Assembly: GCA_017473285.1 (NCBI GenBank) | Contig: JAFULP010000074.1 | Location: 1-10,619, forward strand | Reading direction: 5' to 3' | DNA from: Clostridia bacterium | GTDB taxonomy: Bacteria > Bacillota > Clostridia > Christensenellales > UBA1242 | Length of the DNA: 10,619 nt | In this document: positions 1-6,390 of the stretch, piece by piece | How the letters are laid out: every line of letters begins with the position of its first letter | Position numbering within the stretch: the first letter of the stretch is position 1 | Notes under the pieces: generated by a model | The model's database searches: none | Told to the model about the DNA's origin: nothing | What the model saw: only the letters and a program-made list of their open reading frames with translations | Position numbers and translations under genes: made by a program

Positions 1-233
1 ATCTTACACCCTTCCAAGTTAGTATAAGTTTCAAGATTTTCATCTAAACTAAATGTCTTGCATTTGTGCTTTTGCGCCAGCCTTATAGCCAAATCTTTTA
101 AATTTTGGCTAGCGGTATTGCAATATATAATTAAATGTATTTTGTCCTTGCTGGCCTTCAGCCTATCTTGCCCAATTACAACTGCCCTTGACCGCAAACT
201 GAACCCGATATATGTCCTTATTAGTTTATTCAA
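1..233 (-). CDS. ylxQ: YlxQ-like L7Ae-family RNA-binding protein, partial (C-terminus beyond the left edge)
   Basis: An open frame of 77 codons runs off the left edge with no stop. It starts with TTG at 231-233, inside the last codons of ylxR (8-nt overlap), and a GAGAGG ribosome binding site lies 5 nt upstream. The start is a TTG, and the reading frame is truncated by the window. The translation begins MNKLIRTYIGFSLRSRAVVIG, which matches the start of the L7Ae/L30e fold as seen in YlxQ (GLAnRArkvvsG). It continues with a beta strand of the type KIHLIIYCNTAS and a helix NLKDLAIRLAQ. YlxQ proteins are about 100 residues, so roughly three quarters is present. The family is presumed to bind kink-turn RNA; the cellular role of YlxQ is poorly defined. 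Position directly after nusA-ylxR, with infB expected next, is the main support. Overlap with ylxR suggests translational coupling. Confidence 0.8.
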   Translation of the reverse strand, partial: MNKLIRTYIGFSLRSRAVVIGQDRLKASKDKIHLIIYCNTASQNLKDLAIRLAQKHKCKTFSLDENLETYTNLEGCK

Positions 234-480
234 TATAACCTCTCAAATTGCTATAAATCTCTTCCAAATTAGTTTTAAATGCTCTATTTAGTAATTTTTT
301 GTCAATCACTTTAGTTAAGCATTGCTTGTTTTTGCAAATATATGCGCTTCTACCATTAAGTTTGTAGGTTTCATCCACTACATACTTGTCGTTTACACGG
401 CACACACGAAACAAGTTTTGCTTTAAGTTTGCTTGCCTACAAGCAATACATCTACGCTCATATGTTGTATGCATAGCCAC
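226..480 (-). CDS. ylxR: YlxR family RNA-binding protein (RnpM)
   Basis: An 84-residue protein with the YlxR (DUF448) hallmarks: a Cys pair in RRCIACRQ (C11 and C14), the signature GRSAYIC at 43-49 and a further Cys at 54. The fold is a small RNA-binding domain; in Bacillus subtilis the protein has been reported to bind and modulate RNase P. The longest frame starts with GTG at 478-480, immediately after the nusA stop codon. An ATG at 472-474 with AGGTGG just upstream is an equally good start and would give 82 residues; family members usually have only a few residues before the first Cys, so neither is excluded. It is packed between nusA (0 nt gap) and ylxQ (8 nt overlap), the usual order in the rimP-nusA-infB operon. 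Both starts suggest coupling to nusA translation. Confidence 0.92.
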   Translation of the reverse strand: MAMHTTYERRCIACRQANLKQNLFRVCRVNDKYVVDETYKLNGRSAYICKNKQCLTKVIDKKLLNRAFKTNLEEIYSNLRGYIE

Positions 481-1608
481 CTAGTCATCAATGTCGTCAA
501 ATATATTTTCGTCCACATCGTCAACGATAATATTAATATCACTAGCCACTAGCACATCGTTTGAATGAGCACGTTCCTTTTCGCCCTTAACGTCCAACTT
601 ATAACCAGTAAGTTTAGCAGCCAAACGCACATTGTGACCGCCTTTACCAATTGCAAGCGACAATTTGTTTTCAGGCACTAATACTTGCGCTGTTTGTGAA
701 TTTTCGTCAATAATCACTTCGTTTACCGATGCAGGACTAAGTGCTACTATAATATATTCCTTAGCGTCTTGTGAATAGTTGATAATATCAACCTTTTCGC
801 CATGCAATTCGTTAATAACATTGTTGATACGCATACCCTTGTTGCCAATACATGCACCCACAGCATCCAAACCATTAATACTTGTGCTAACCGCCACCTT
901 AGTTCTAAGACCGGCTTCACGCACAATGTTTACAATTTCAATGTCGCCATTGGCAATTTCTGGCACTTCCATTTCCAACAACTTTTTAACAAATGCTGGA
1001 TTCGAACGAGTAACTTGCACCACTGCGCCCTTATAGTCGTCCTTAATATGACGCACAAACACTTTAATCTTGTCGCCAATACGGAACTTGTCATCTGGCA
1101 AGCAATCACGATTGGTTAGCAAACCTTCAAGTGTTGTACCGCCAATTTCAAGATAAATATTATCTCCGTCAATACGACGAACATTGGCAACAATAAGTTT
1201 ACCTTCCTTTTCGGCAATGTCGTTATGAATATTCTTCTTTTCAATTTCCTTGATATTTTGCACAATTACTTGCTTAACAGTTTGCACAGCAATACGGTTA
1301 AAGTCCTTAGGGTTTTCTTCCTTTAATACAAGGTCTCCCACTTTGTATGACTTCTTAATTGCCTTTGCATCTTCTAGGCTAATTTCCTTATCGGCATCTT
1401 CCACTGTTTCAACCACTGTCTTGTATGAATAAAACTTAATAGTATGCTTTTCAGGTATAAGTTTAACCATTGCCGACTTTGCTTCACCCAAAACCTTTTT
1501 AAATGCCGCTGTAAGCCCAGTTTCTAGCATCGAAATAAAATTTTCTTGTGGAATGCCACGTTCTTCTTCAAAAGCTTTTAATGCTTCAAATAATTCTTTA
1601 TTAACCAT
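481..1608 (-). CDS. nusA: Transcription termination/antitermination protein NusA
   Basis: A 375-residue protein, the length normal for Bacillota NusA, which lacks the extra C-terminal acidic repeats of E. coli NusA. Visible domains in order: the RNA-polymerase-binding N-terminal domain (about 1-125), the S1 RNA-binding domain (about 134-200, EGKLIVANVRRI through VQVTRSNPAF), KH1 (about 225-290, with GACIGNKGMRIN in place of the usual GAcvGprGsRv) and KH2 (about 300-345, with LSLAIGKGGHNVRLAAKLTG). It ends in an acidic tail (DDVDENIFDDIDD). NusA binds RNA polymerase and nascent RNA, promoting pausing and intrinsic termination. The ATG at 1606-1608 follows a strong AAGGAG site that overlaps the rimP stop region. 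It is co-transcribed with rimP upstream and with ylxR and ylxQ downstream. A leader-based control by NusA itself is possible but not shown. Confidence 0.98.
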   Translation of the reverse strand: MVNKELFEALKAFEEERGIPQENFISMLETGLTAAFKKVLGEAKSAMVKLIPEKHTIKFYSYKTVVETVEDADKEISLEDAKAIKKSYKVGDLVLKEENPKDFNRIAVQTVKQVIVQNIKEIEKKNIHNDIAEKEGKLIVANVRRIDGDNIYLEIGGTTLEGLLTNRDCLPDDKFRIGDKIKVFVRHIKDDYKGAVVQVTRSNPAFVKKLLEMEVPEIANGDIEIVNIVREAGLRTKVAVSTSINGLDAVGACIGNKGMRINNVINELHGEKVDIINYSQDAKEYIIVALSPASVNEVIIDENSQTAQVLVPENKLSLAIGKGGHNVRLAAKLTGYKLDVKGEKERAHSNDVLVASDINIIVDDVDENIFDDIDD

Positions 1609-1619
1609 AATATTTCTCC

Positions 1620-2072
1620 TTAAAACTCAATGTATGGCAACACATATGCCACCAAATCTTTTGTAATCTCAATCTCTTTTCCGTCTATGTCAAACTTGTA
1701 AACATCCTTGTAACTTTTAAGTATTGCGTCAAATTCCTTAAGTTCGTCCACCTTTTTATACAACTTAACGCTAACCTTTTGATTTAAATACTTGTCAAAT
1801 TGCCAATCGTGCTTTAGTGGCTTATCCAGCCCATAAGATGACACATCCAAACAGTAACTTGCATCATTGGTAGGATTTAGTTCCTCAATCACTGGGTCAA
1901 TGCTACGGCTTACACGCTCACAATCTTCCAGCGTAATTCCGCCCACCTTGTCGATGTATACGATAAGGTGCATACCATCTACCCTTTTAACATATTCCAC
2001 TTCCACAATATGAATGTCTGTCCCTTCAAACATAGGGCTTATTGCATTAAATACTAAATCAGTAGTTTTCAT
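1620..2072 (-). CDS. rimP: Ribosome maturation factor RimP
   Basis: A 150-residue protein, the normal size for RimP, which binds the free 30S subunit and assists its maturation. The N-terminal alpha/beta domain has LEDCERVSRSIDPVIEE (typical LDDCekvSraisevLD). The junction to the C-terminal Sm-like beta barrel reads DVSSYGLDKPL. Most RimP proteins have SSPGLdRPL there, so a normally near-invariant Pro is Tyr. The frame stays open upstream to 2123, but the ATG at 2070-2072 is preferred: AAGGGG sits 5 nt before it, and the extra residues are not RimP-like. It is the first gene after a promoter near 2325-2353 and a long structured leader, and is followed 11 nt later by nusA, the conserved rimP-nusA pair. 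Confidence 0.95.
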   Translation of the reverse strand: MKTTDLVFNAISPMFEGTDIHIVEVEYVKRVDGMHLIVYIDKVGGITLEDCERVSRSIDPVIEELNPTNDASYCLDVSSYGLDKPLKHDWQFDKYLNQKVSVKLYKKVDELKEFDAILKSYKDVYKFDIDGKEIEITKDLVAYVLPYIEF

Positions 2073-2318
2073 AAACTCCCCTTTTAAATTTTTAAATTGT
2101 AACAATATACCAATCCCAAACACTTACACTTGCTTGCAAACTTCACTGAAAATTATTTCAACTTCACTTACAAGGTGAATTTCACTATGCGTTAGCATTA
2201 CATCACTTATCACGCATACACATAACTGTTTATTTAAGCACATATCGTTTAATTGCCTAAACAGGCAAATTGCCCTATTCAAACAATTAGGAGTGGGACT
2301 AGCCCACTCCTTCTCCGC
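2073..2318 (-). ncRNA. Structured 5' leader of the rimP-nusA-ylxR-ylxQ operon (candidate cis-regulatory RNA)
   Basis: About 245 nt separate the predicted transcription start from the rimP ATG with no convincing gene. The stretch holds several inverted repeats. A 9-bp stem with a 5-nt loop lies at 2289-2311 (AGGAGTGGG / CCCACTCCT). TTGCCT and AGGCAA pair at 2253-2268, while GGCAA/TTGCC at 2264-2274 is a competing pairing. On the minus strand, CTGTTTA and TAAACAG flank a 25-nt loop at about 2226-2264. TATGCGT/ACGCATA form a 7-bp stem at 2186-2218. TTCAC-GTGAA-TTCAC at 2163-2185 can pair in two alternative ways. The leader is clearly less AT-only than the spacer before it. No U-run terminator is seen, so control, if any, may act on translation or on NusA- or Rho-linked processes. 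I do not recognise a known riboswitch or T-box. Confidence 0.5.
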
Positions 2319-2324
2319 ACTATT

Positions 2325-2353
2325 ATAATAACACACTTTAATTTATTTATCAA
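2325..2353 (-). promoter_or_regulatory. Sigma-A-type promoter of the rimP-nusA operon
   Basis: Reading the minus strand, TTGATA (2353-2348) is followed by a 17-nt spacer and TATTAT (2330-2325). The -10 is preceded by TGT, an extended -10 motif. A perfect TATAAT at 2327-2322 overlaps it, but at a 20-nt spacing. Predicted start is near 2318. Confidence 0.7.
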
Positions 2354-2438
2354 TACTTTTTAATAAATTTTTTTTAAAATTTAACTTATTTTTAACATAT
2401 TTATATAAATTTTAGTGTTTTAACATAATATTTTACTA
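2354..2438. other. Extremely AT-rich spacer between the PolC-like gene and the rimP promoter
   Basis: Almost entirely A and T. Only AT-only palindromes are visible, for example ATTTATATAAAT and TAAATTTT/AAAATTTA. No GC-containing stem with a U-run is present, so I cannot call an intrinsic terminator for the upstream gene. I see no remnant of the PolC polymerase domain here. Confidence 0.6.
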
Positions 2439-3968
2439 CTAAATCAACTTCAAAAACACTTTTGCAGTAGCCAAACAGTCGTTTACAGCCCTGTGCGCAC
2501 CCACAAGTGACACACCCAAATATTCACATATAGTACCTAATTTATAATTTTTAATGCCCTTTAATTTATTCCTAGCAAGCACCATTGTATCATATTGCGG
2601 ATTATCAAAATTGTATAGCATTTTTTTGCCAATAGCGCTTAAAAATCCATAGTCAAACGCAATATTATGTGCAACCAAGCCACAGCCGTAGCAATATTTG
2701 TAAAAATCTGGCAAAACATAATTAATTGCCGGTGCATCCGCTACCATTTCTTCGGTTATATGTGTAAGTTCGGTAATCTCTTGCGGAATTGGCACTGTTG
2801 GCTTAATAAAGGTTGAAAAGGTTGACACAATTTTGCCCTTCGATATCTTTACCGCACCAATTTCAATAATTTCGTCCTTAGTGCTTTCAAGCCCAGTTGT
2901 TTCAAAGTCAAACACCACATAATCCTTGCTTAAGCCTTCACTTGACACACCTTCATTAATCTCGCCAAACATATTGCTTTGCTCAAAGTCTTCGTATGGC
3001 TCAGGCGTAATTGTATGATAATGCTCATTTACATGCTTAAATTTAACTGGTGGCACATACTTGTCAAAATCGCACACGCACAATGCGCTAGCGGTAAAGT
3101 TTAATCTTCCTTTATAGTTATCAAACTTGCCAAACATTGCAACACGCCTGCCTACTTCCACCACTTCTAACTTCTTTTCTTCCGCCACTCGTGGGAAAAT
3201 TGAGCCACTTAAATATTTGCCGTCATTTACAATCGAAAAGGTATAAAATATATGTTCTTGCTCGGTAGTTCTACCATTTCGGGTGGTCTTGCGCATATAT
3301 GTGCGCTTGTCCATACGGGTAACCGTACCGCACACCACGCAATCGCTAAGCGTATCTTGCACCTTGCTAAAATCAAGCGCCATATTATATTCCACTTTGC
3401 CTACAATATGGTTTACATTTGTAATAGTATAAAGCACTTTGTTTTCAAAAAATTTGATACTTTCTTGAAATTCCTTACTATCGGCAATAGCGTCCACACT
3501 TTCACCAACATAATCTTGCTTTTTGTTTAGTACCACCTTAAAGTTACCAAAAAAGTTTTCCTTCAACTTATTTGCAATATCGTCTTCACGCCCTGATTTA
3601 GCACTAAATTCGTGCACTTGCGCATCAATATACAAGTCCACCAATATATCCATACCGTCAATGGTCAGTTTAATGTCATCAATCGAAAAGTTCTTTGCAA
3701 GGCTTGGAAAATTATTTGTAATAGTATTCAATATAAACAATGCAATGTTTGCCTTATCCAAATTGCTACGCACAAACTTAGTTTCTACCACCACATCGCT
3801 AGGGAAAATCGACTTTAGCAAACTTTCAATCTCTTCCACCTTGTCCGCCACCACAAACAATGTTGGGTTGTATAAAAATGTAGCCATACAATTGCGTGCC
3901 GTCTTGCTAAACACCACATCTTTTAATTTTAAGCCTTCATAACTTTCAAGTTGTCTTAATATATCCAT
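2439..3968 (-). CDS. Truncated PolC-like protein: PolC N-terminal and OB domains with a DEDDh 3'-5' exonuclease, no PHP or polymerase domain
   Basis: A 509-residue protein at the native polC position (after rseP, before rimP). Residues about 1-200 look like the PolC N-terminal region. About 205-300 is an OB fold (VVCGTVTRMDKR through GRLNFTASALCV). After a linker of about 45 residues, 350-509 is a DnaQ/PolC-type exonuclease with all five catalytic residues: D354 and E356 in VFDFETTGL, D439 in HNIAFDYGFL, and H492 and D497 in HRAVND. In full-length PolC (about 1440 residues) the exonuclease is inserted in a PHP domain and followed by the polymerase. Here PHP is absent and the protein stops at the natural end of the exonuclease. 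The intact active site argues for a functional product rather than decay. The ATG at 3966-3968 has no ribosome binding site and lies 6 nt from a TATAAT box. It may be a separate proofreading subunit or a paralogue; a full-length polymerase must exist elsewhere. Confidence 0.88.
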   Translation of the reverse strand: MDILRQLESYEGLKLKDVVFSKTARNCMATFLYNPTLFVVADKVEEIESLLKSIFPSDVVVETKFVRSNLDKANIALFILNTITNNFPSLAKNFSIDDIKLTIDGMDILVDLYIDAQVHEFSAKSGREDDIANKLKENFFGNFKVVLNKKQDYVGESVDAIADSKEFQESIKFFENKVLYTITNVNHIVGKVEYNMALDFSKVQDTLSDCVVCGTVTRMDKRTYMRKTTRNGRTTEQEHIFYTFSIVNDGKYLSGSIFPRVAEEKKLEVVEVGRRVAMFGKFDNYKGRLNFTASALCVCDFDKYVPPVKFKHVNEHYHTITPEPYEDFEQSNMFGEINEGVSSEGLSKDYVVFDFETTGLESTKDEIIEIGAVKISKGKIVSTFSTFIKPTVPIPQEITELTHITEEMVADAPAINYVLPDFYKYCYGCGLVAHNIAFDYGFLSAIGKKMLYNFDNPQYDTMVLARNKLKGIKNYKLGTICEYLGVSLVGAHRAVNDCLATAKVFLKLI

Positions 3969-3974
3969 ACGCCT

Positions 3975-4003
3975 ATTATAAATATATTTTCCCCTAAAGT
4001 CAA
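3975..4003 (-). promoter_or_regulatory. Strong sigma-A promoter directly abutting the PolC-like start codon
   Basis: On the minus strand TTGACT, a 17-nt spacer and a perfect TATAAT (3980-3975) are followed by only 6 nt (AGGCGT) before the ATG. Transcription normally starts about 7 nt after the -10, which would be the A of the ATG, so the mRNA is predicted to be leaderless. Confidence 0.8.
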
Positions 4004-4016
4004 GATATAGTACAAC

Positions 4017-4050
4017 AAAAAAATAACACCTTTATATAAAAGATGTTATT
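4017..4050 (-). terminator. Intrinsic terminator after rseP
   Basis: A 12-bp stem (AATAACATCTTT / AAAGGTGTTATT, one G-U pair) with a 5-nt loop is followed on the minus strand by a run of U. It begins 31 nt after the rseP stop and closes the frr-uppS-cdsA-rseP unit. Confidence 0.9.
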
Positions 4051-4080
4051 AAATTTTGTATAAAATCGCATCAAGTGCAT

Positions 4081-5208
4081 CTATAGCAAAAATTGTATTA
4101 TGTCCACTATCACCACAAAGCCAAGTAATATTAGCAATCCAAAGCCATGGATATACGCTTCCACATCACGATTGATAGGTTTACGTCTAATCCACTCGAT
4201 AAACACAAACACCATTCGTGCTCCATCTAGAGATGGAATTGGTAGCAAATTAAACACCGCCAAGTTAACCGCAATCACTGGTAGCAACACGAACAAGTAA
4301 CTAAAACTTTGTTGTGTGGTTTCTGCCATAACTTTAATTGTTGTTACTGGTCCGCCAAGTGATTTGATTGATAGTTGACCTGTAAACAAGTCGCCCAATA
4401 TTATAAATATTTTTTGCGCCCAACGGCAAGTAAATGTAAAACTTTCACCAATTGCTTCAACCCAATTATGACGATAGGTTTTAAACTGGAAGTCCTTAGT
4501 GTCACTACTTACAAAACTCCAAACTTCTTCCCCGTCAACCACTTGCTTTTGCAACACGCCTTCAACCACCATTTTCTTGCCATTACGCTCAATATTTAGT
4601 GGTATTGTGCTATATTCTACCCCATTGCTAGTCCACATATCTTCTTCAAAGTCAAGATTGTTGCGCACATAGTTTCCTAGCAATCCATTAAAATATTCAT
4701 CGTCCACAAAGTCAAATTCAGTGCCATTAATACCATAAATTCTATCGCCTACTTCCAAATGATTTTCAACTTGATATTGAAAGGATGTGTTTGCCATACT
4801 CTTTACTTGCACATCTTCATAGCCAAAGCCAACTAGCAATATATACGAAAATATTATTGCTGACAAAAAGTTAAAGAACGCACCTGCAAATAACACTATT
4901 AATCTTTTCCAAGGTTTTTGATTGTTAAATGCTGTAGGGCTATTGCTGTTTTCATCTTCGCCATCAAAAGCACAATAACCACCTAATGGAATGGTACGAA
5001 GACTAAACAATTCGCCATTTTTCTTCTTTTTTTGAAATATTTTAGGGCCAAAACCAACCGAAAATTCATTGATTTTAAAGCCCAACATCTTACCCGCCAA
5101 GTAATGCCCAAATTCGTGTATCATCACCATTAATAGCAACGCAAATATCGCTATTAAAATATACCAAATATATGACATCACCGAGCCTATTGATAATATA
5201 TAATTCAC
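4081..5208 (-). CDS. rseP: RseP/RasP family site-2 zinc metalloprotease
   Basis: A 375-residue integral membrane protease for regulated intramembrane proteolysis, which in this family cleaves anti-sigma factors and leftover signal peptides. The first membrane segment (about 12-30) carries the zinc site HEFGH at 31-35. It is followed by GFGP (52-55), PLGGY (74-78), a second membrane segment (about 101-127) and a single PDZ-like region (about 130-240, including VGDRIYGINGTEF). The conserved NLLPIPSLDGAR at 320-331 carries the third zinc ligand Asp. A last membrane segment ends the protein. The start is GTG at 5206-5208 with AAGGAG 5 nt upstream; the later ATG (codon 11) has no comparable site. 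It follows cdsA by about 110 nt. In Bacillus, dxr lies between them; here it does not. A terminator follows. Confidence 0.96.
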   Translation of the reverse strand: MNYILSIGSVMSYIWYILIAIFALLLMVMIHEFGHYLAGKMLGFKINEFSVGFGPKIFQKKKKNGELFSLRTIPLGGYCAFDGEDENSNSPTAFNNQKPWKRLIVLFAGAFFNFLSAIIFSYILLVGFGYEDVQVKSMANTSFQYQVENHLEVGDRIYGINGTEFDFVDDEYFNGLLGNYVRNNLDFEEDMWTSNGVEYSTIPLNIERNGKKMVVEGVLQKQVVDGEEVWSFVSSDTKDFQFKTYRHNWVEAIGESFTFTCRWAQKIFIILGDLFTGQLSIKSLGGPVTTIKVMAETTQQSFSYLFVLLPVIAVNLAVFNLLPIPSLDGARMVFVFIEWIRRKPINRDVEAYIHGFGLLILLGFVVIVDIIQFLL

Positions 5209-5320
5209 GCTTACTCCTTATTGTTAACTAAATAAAATGCAATACAAGATATATCTATTATATTACAAACTTGTCCAAATATATGTTTGTTTGACGACAA
5301 GTTAATTTAATTTTGGCGTT
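5209..5320 (-). promoter_or_regulatory. cdsA-rseP intergenic region with an inverted repeat and a lone -10 box
   Basis: Contains ACTTGTC and GACAAGT separated by about 20 nt, with an inner CAAA/TTTG pair, so a branched or bulged hairpin can form at about 5268-5303. A TATAAT follows a few bases downstream (minus strand), but no recognisable -35 lies 16-18 nt before it. There is no U-run, so it is not an intrinsic terminator. This is where dxr would be expected. Confidence 0.35.
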
Positions 5321-6220
5321 TTATATCAAAAATATCAAAATTCCGCCAACAAACATCAAGCAGAACATCAAGGCATCTACCCTATCCAACATTCCGCCAT
5401 GGCCAGGCATAAAGTTGCCCGAATCCTTAATGCCCGCTTTACGCTTTAGCCAACTTTCAAATATATCGCCAATTTGACTAACCACCGAACCAAAGAAGCC
5501 TAACACCATTAGCCATGCAAGGTTGATTTTTGTGCCAGTTAATATTACGCTCATACTTGGCACATTTTTGATTATAAAATATGTGATTACGCCCATTAGC
5601 ATACCGCCTAATGCGCCACCAATTGCCCCGCTCCAACTCTTGTTTGGGCTAATTTTAGGACAAAGTTTTGGTCCACGCAAAGTGCTACCAACAAGGTATG
5701 CAAAAGTATCACTAAGTAATGCAATTCCCCAAATAAACACAATCAAAATTAGTGACAAATATGGCACTTCCACCGCCACCGAACTTAACGCTTCGATGTG
5801 GTTGATTATAAAGAACATTGATAGCAACAAGCCTGGATACACCATAACCTTTAATGATTGCAAAGTAATGCTTGCGGCTTGTCCAAATCGGTCTTCCTTA
5901 TTTACGATTGCTTCATACACAAATATCACTAAACTATATATTAAAAATGCATCTAGCATAAACATAAATACCATATGAATTTTCATATCCAAGTTAAGCG
6001 CTAGCATTATTGCTAAATACAGTACCACTATAAACATACTGCTTAAAAAACGGCTGACTTTAATGCCCTTTTTGTCCATCATATTGCACATTTCAAGTGC
6101 GCCAACAATGCCAATAACGGCAATAAATATATCAAAAATTTCACTTACCAAAAATTTAGATGCAACCGCCAAAACTATTGCAAGCATAATAAATATGCTG
6201 GAAATTGCTCTCTTTTTCAT
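5321..6220 (-). CDS. cdsA: Phosphatidate cytidylyltransferase (CDP-diglyceride synthase)
   Basis: A 299-residue, highly hydrophobic membrane enzyme that makes CDP-diacylglycerol from CTP and phosphatidic acid, the branch point of phospholipid synthesis. About eight membrane segments are visible. The cytosolic loop SDTFAYLVGSTLRGPKL, then SPNKSWSGAIGG at about 191-202, is followed by the family signature at 256-282: SWLKRKAGIKD, then PGHGGMLDRVD, including the catalytic Asp residues. The frame can be extended by two codons to a GTG at 6226, but that lies inside the ribosome binding site; AAGGAG with 5-nt spacing selects the ATG at 6218-6220. It follows uppS, as in most Bacillota, though after an unusually long gap of 170 nt with repeats, and precedes rseP. 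Confidence 0.97.
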   Translation of the reverse strand: MKKRAISSIFIMLAIVLAVASKFLVSEIFDIFIAVIGIVGALEMCNMMDKKGIKVSRFLSSMFIVVLYLAIMLALNLDMKIHMVFMFMLDAFLIYSLVIFVYEAIVNKEDRFGQAASITLQSLKVMVYPGLLLSMFFIINHIEALSSVAVEVPYLSLILIVFIWGIALLSDTFAYLVGSTLRGPKLCPKISPNKSWSGAIGGALGGMLMGVITYFIIKNVPSMSVILTGTKINLAWLMVLGFFGSVVSQIGDIFESWLKRKAGIKDSGNFMPGHGGMLDRVDALMFCLMFVGGILIFLI

Positions 6221-6238
6221 AACCACTCCTTAAATTTA

Positions 6239-6386
6239 ACAAACAAATTGCTTGTCCTATCAATTAAATTCAATATTTATAATATTTTTAAGTCGATATT
6301 GCTAAATTAAATAAATAGTGACCGCAATTTTTCGTTCTTCACTTGTAAATTTGTTTGTGTTAAGCAAGGCAACAACAAACAAATTT
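6239..6386 (-). repeat. Three-part complementary repeat between uppS and cdsA
   Basis: In transcription order, AAATTTGTTTGT (6386-6375), its exact reverse complement ACAAACAAATTT (6358-6347), and a further near-copy AATTTGTTTGT (6249-6239). The middle element can pair perfectly with the first (12 bp, 16-nt loop) or with the third (11 bp). The third copy ends only about 8 nt before the AAGGAG of cdsA. The two pairings exclude each other, as in attenuators and translation switches. No U-run follows the first hairpin. Confidence 0.6.
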
Positions 6387-6390
6387 GCAT

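Noticed and set aside
58..291. 77-codon plus-strand frame at the left edge
   Set aside because: It lies opposite ylxQ and ylxR, which have family matches, overlaps and ribosome binding sites. It has none of these.
2289..2311. The 9-bp hairpin in the rimP leader as an intrinsic terminator
   Set aside because: No U-run follows it on either strand; on the minus strand the next bases are AATTGTTTG.
2124..2336. 70-codon minus-strand frame between the rimP promoter and rimP
   Set aside because: It would start with a GTG inside the promoter -10 region, has no ribosome binding site, and its sequence is mostly the hairpins of the leader.
3523..3942. 139-codon plus-strand frame opposite the PolC-like gene
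   Set aside because: Antisense shadow with Ser/Thr/Asn-rich composition typical of reverse reading, and no ribosome binding site.
5523..5978. 151-codon plus-strand frame opposite cdsA
   Set aside because: Hydrophobic antisense shadow of a membrane protein gene; cdsA on the other strand has the full family signature.
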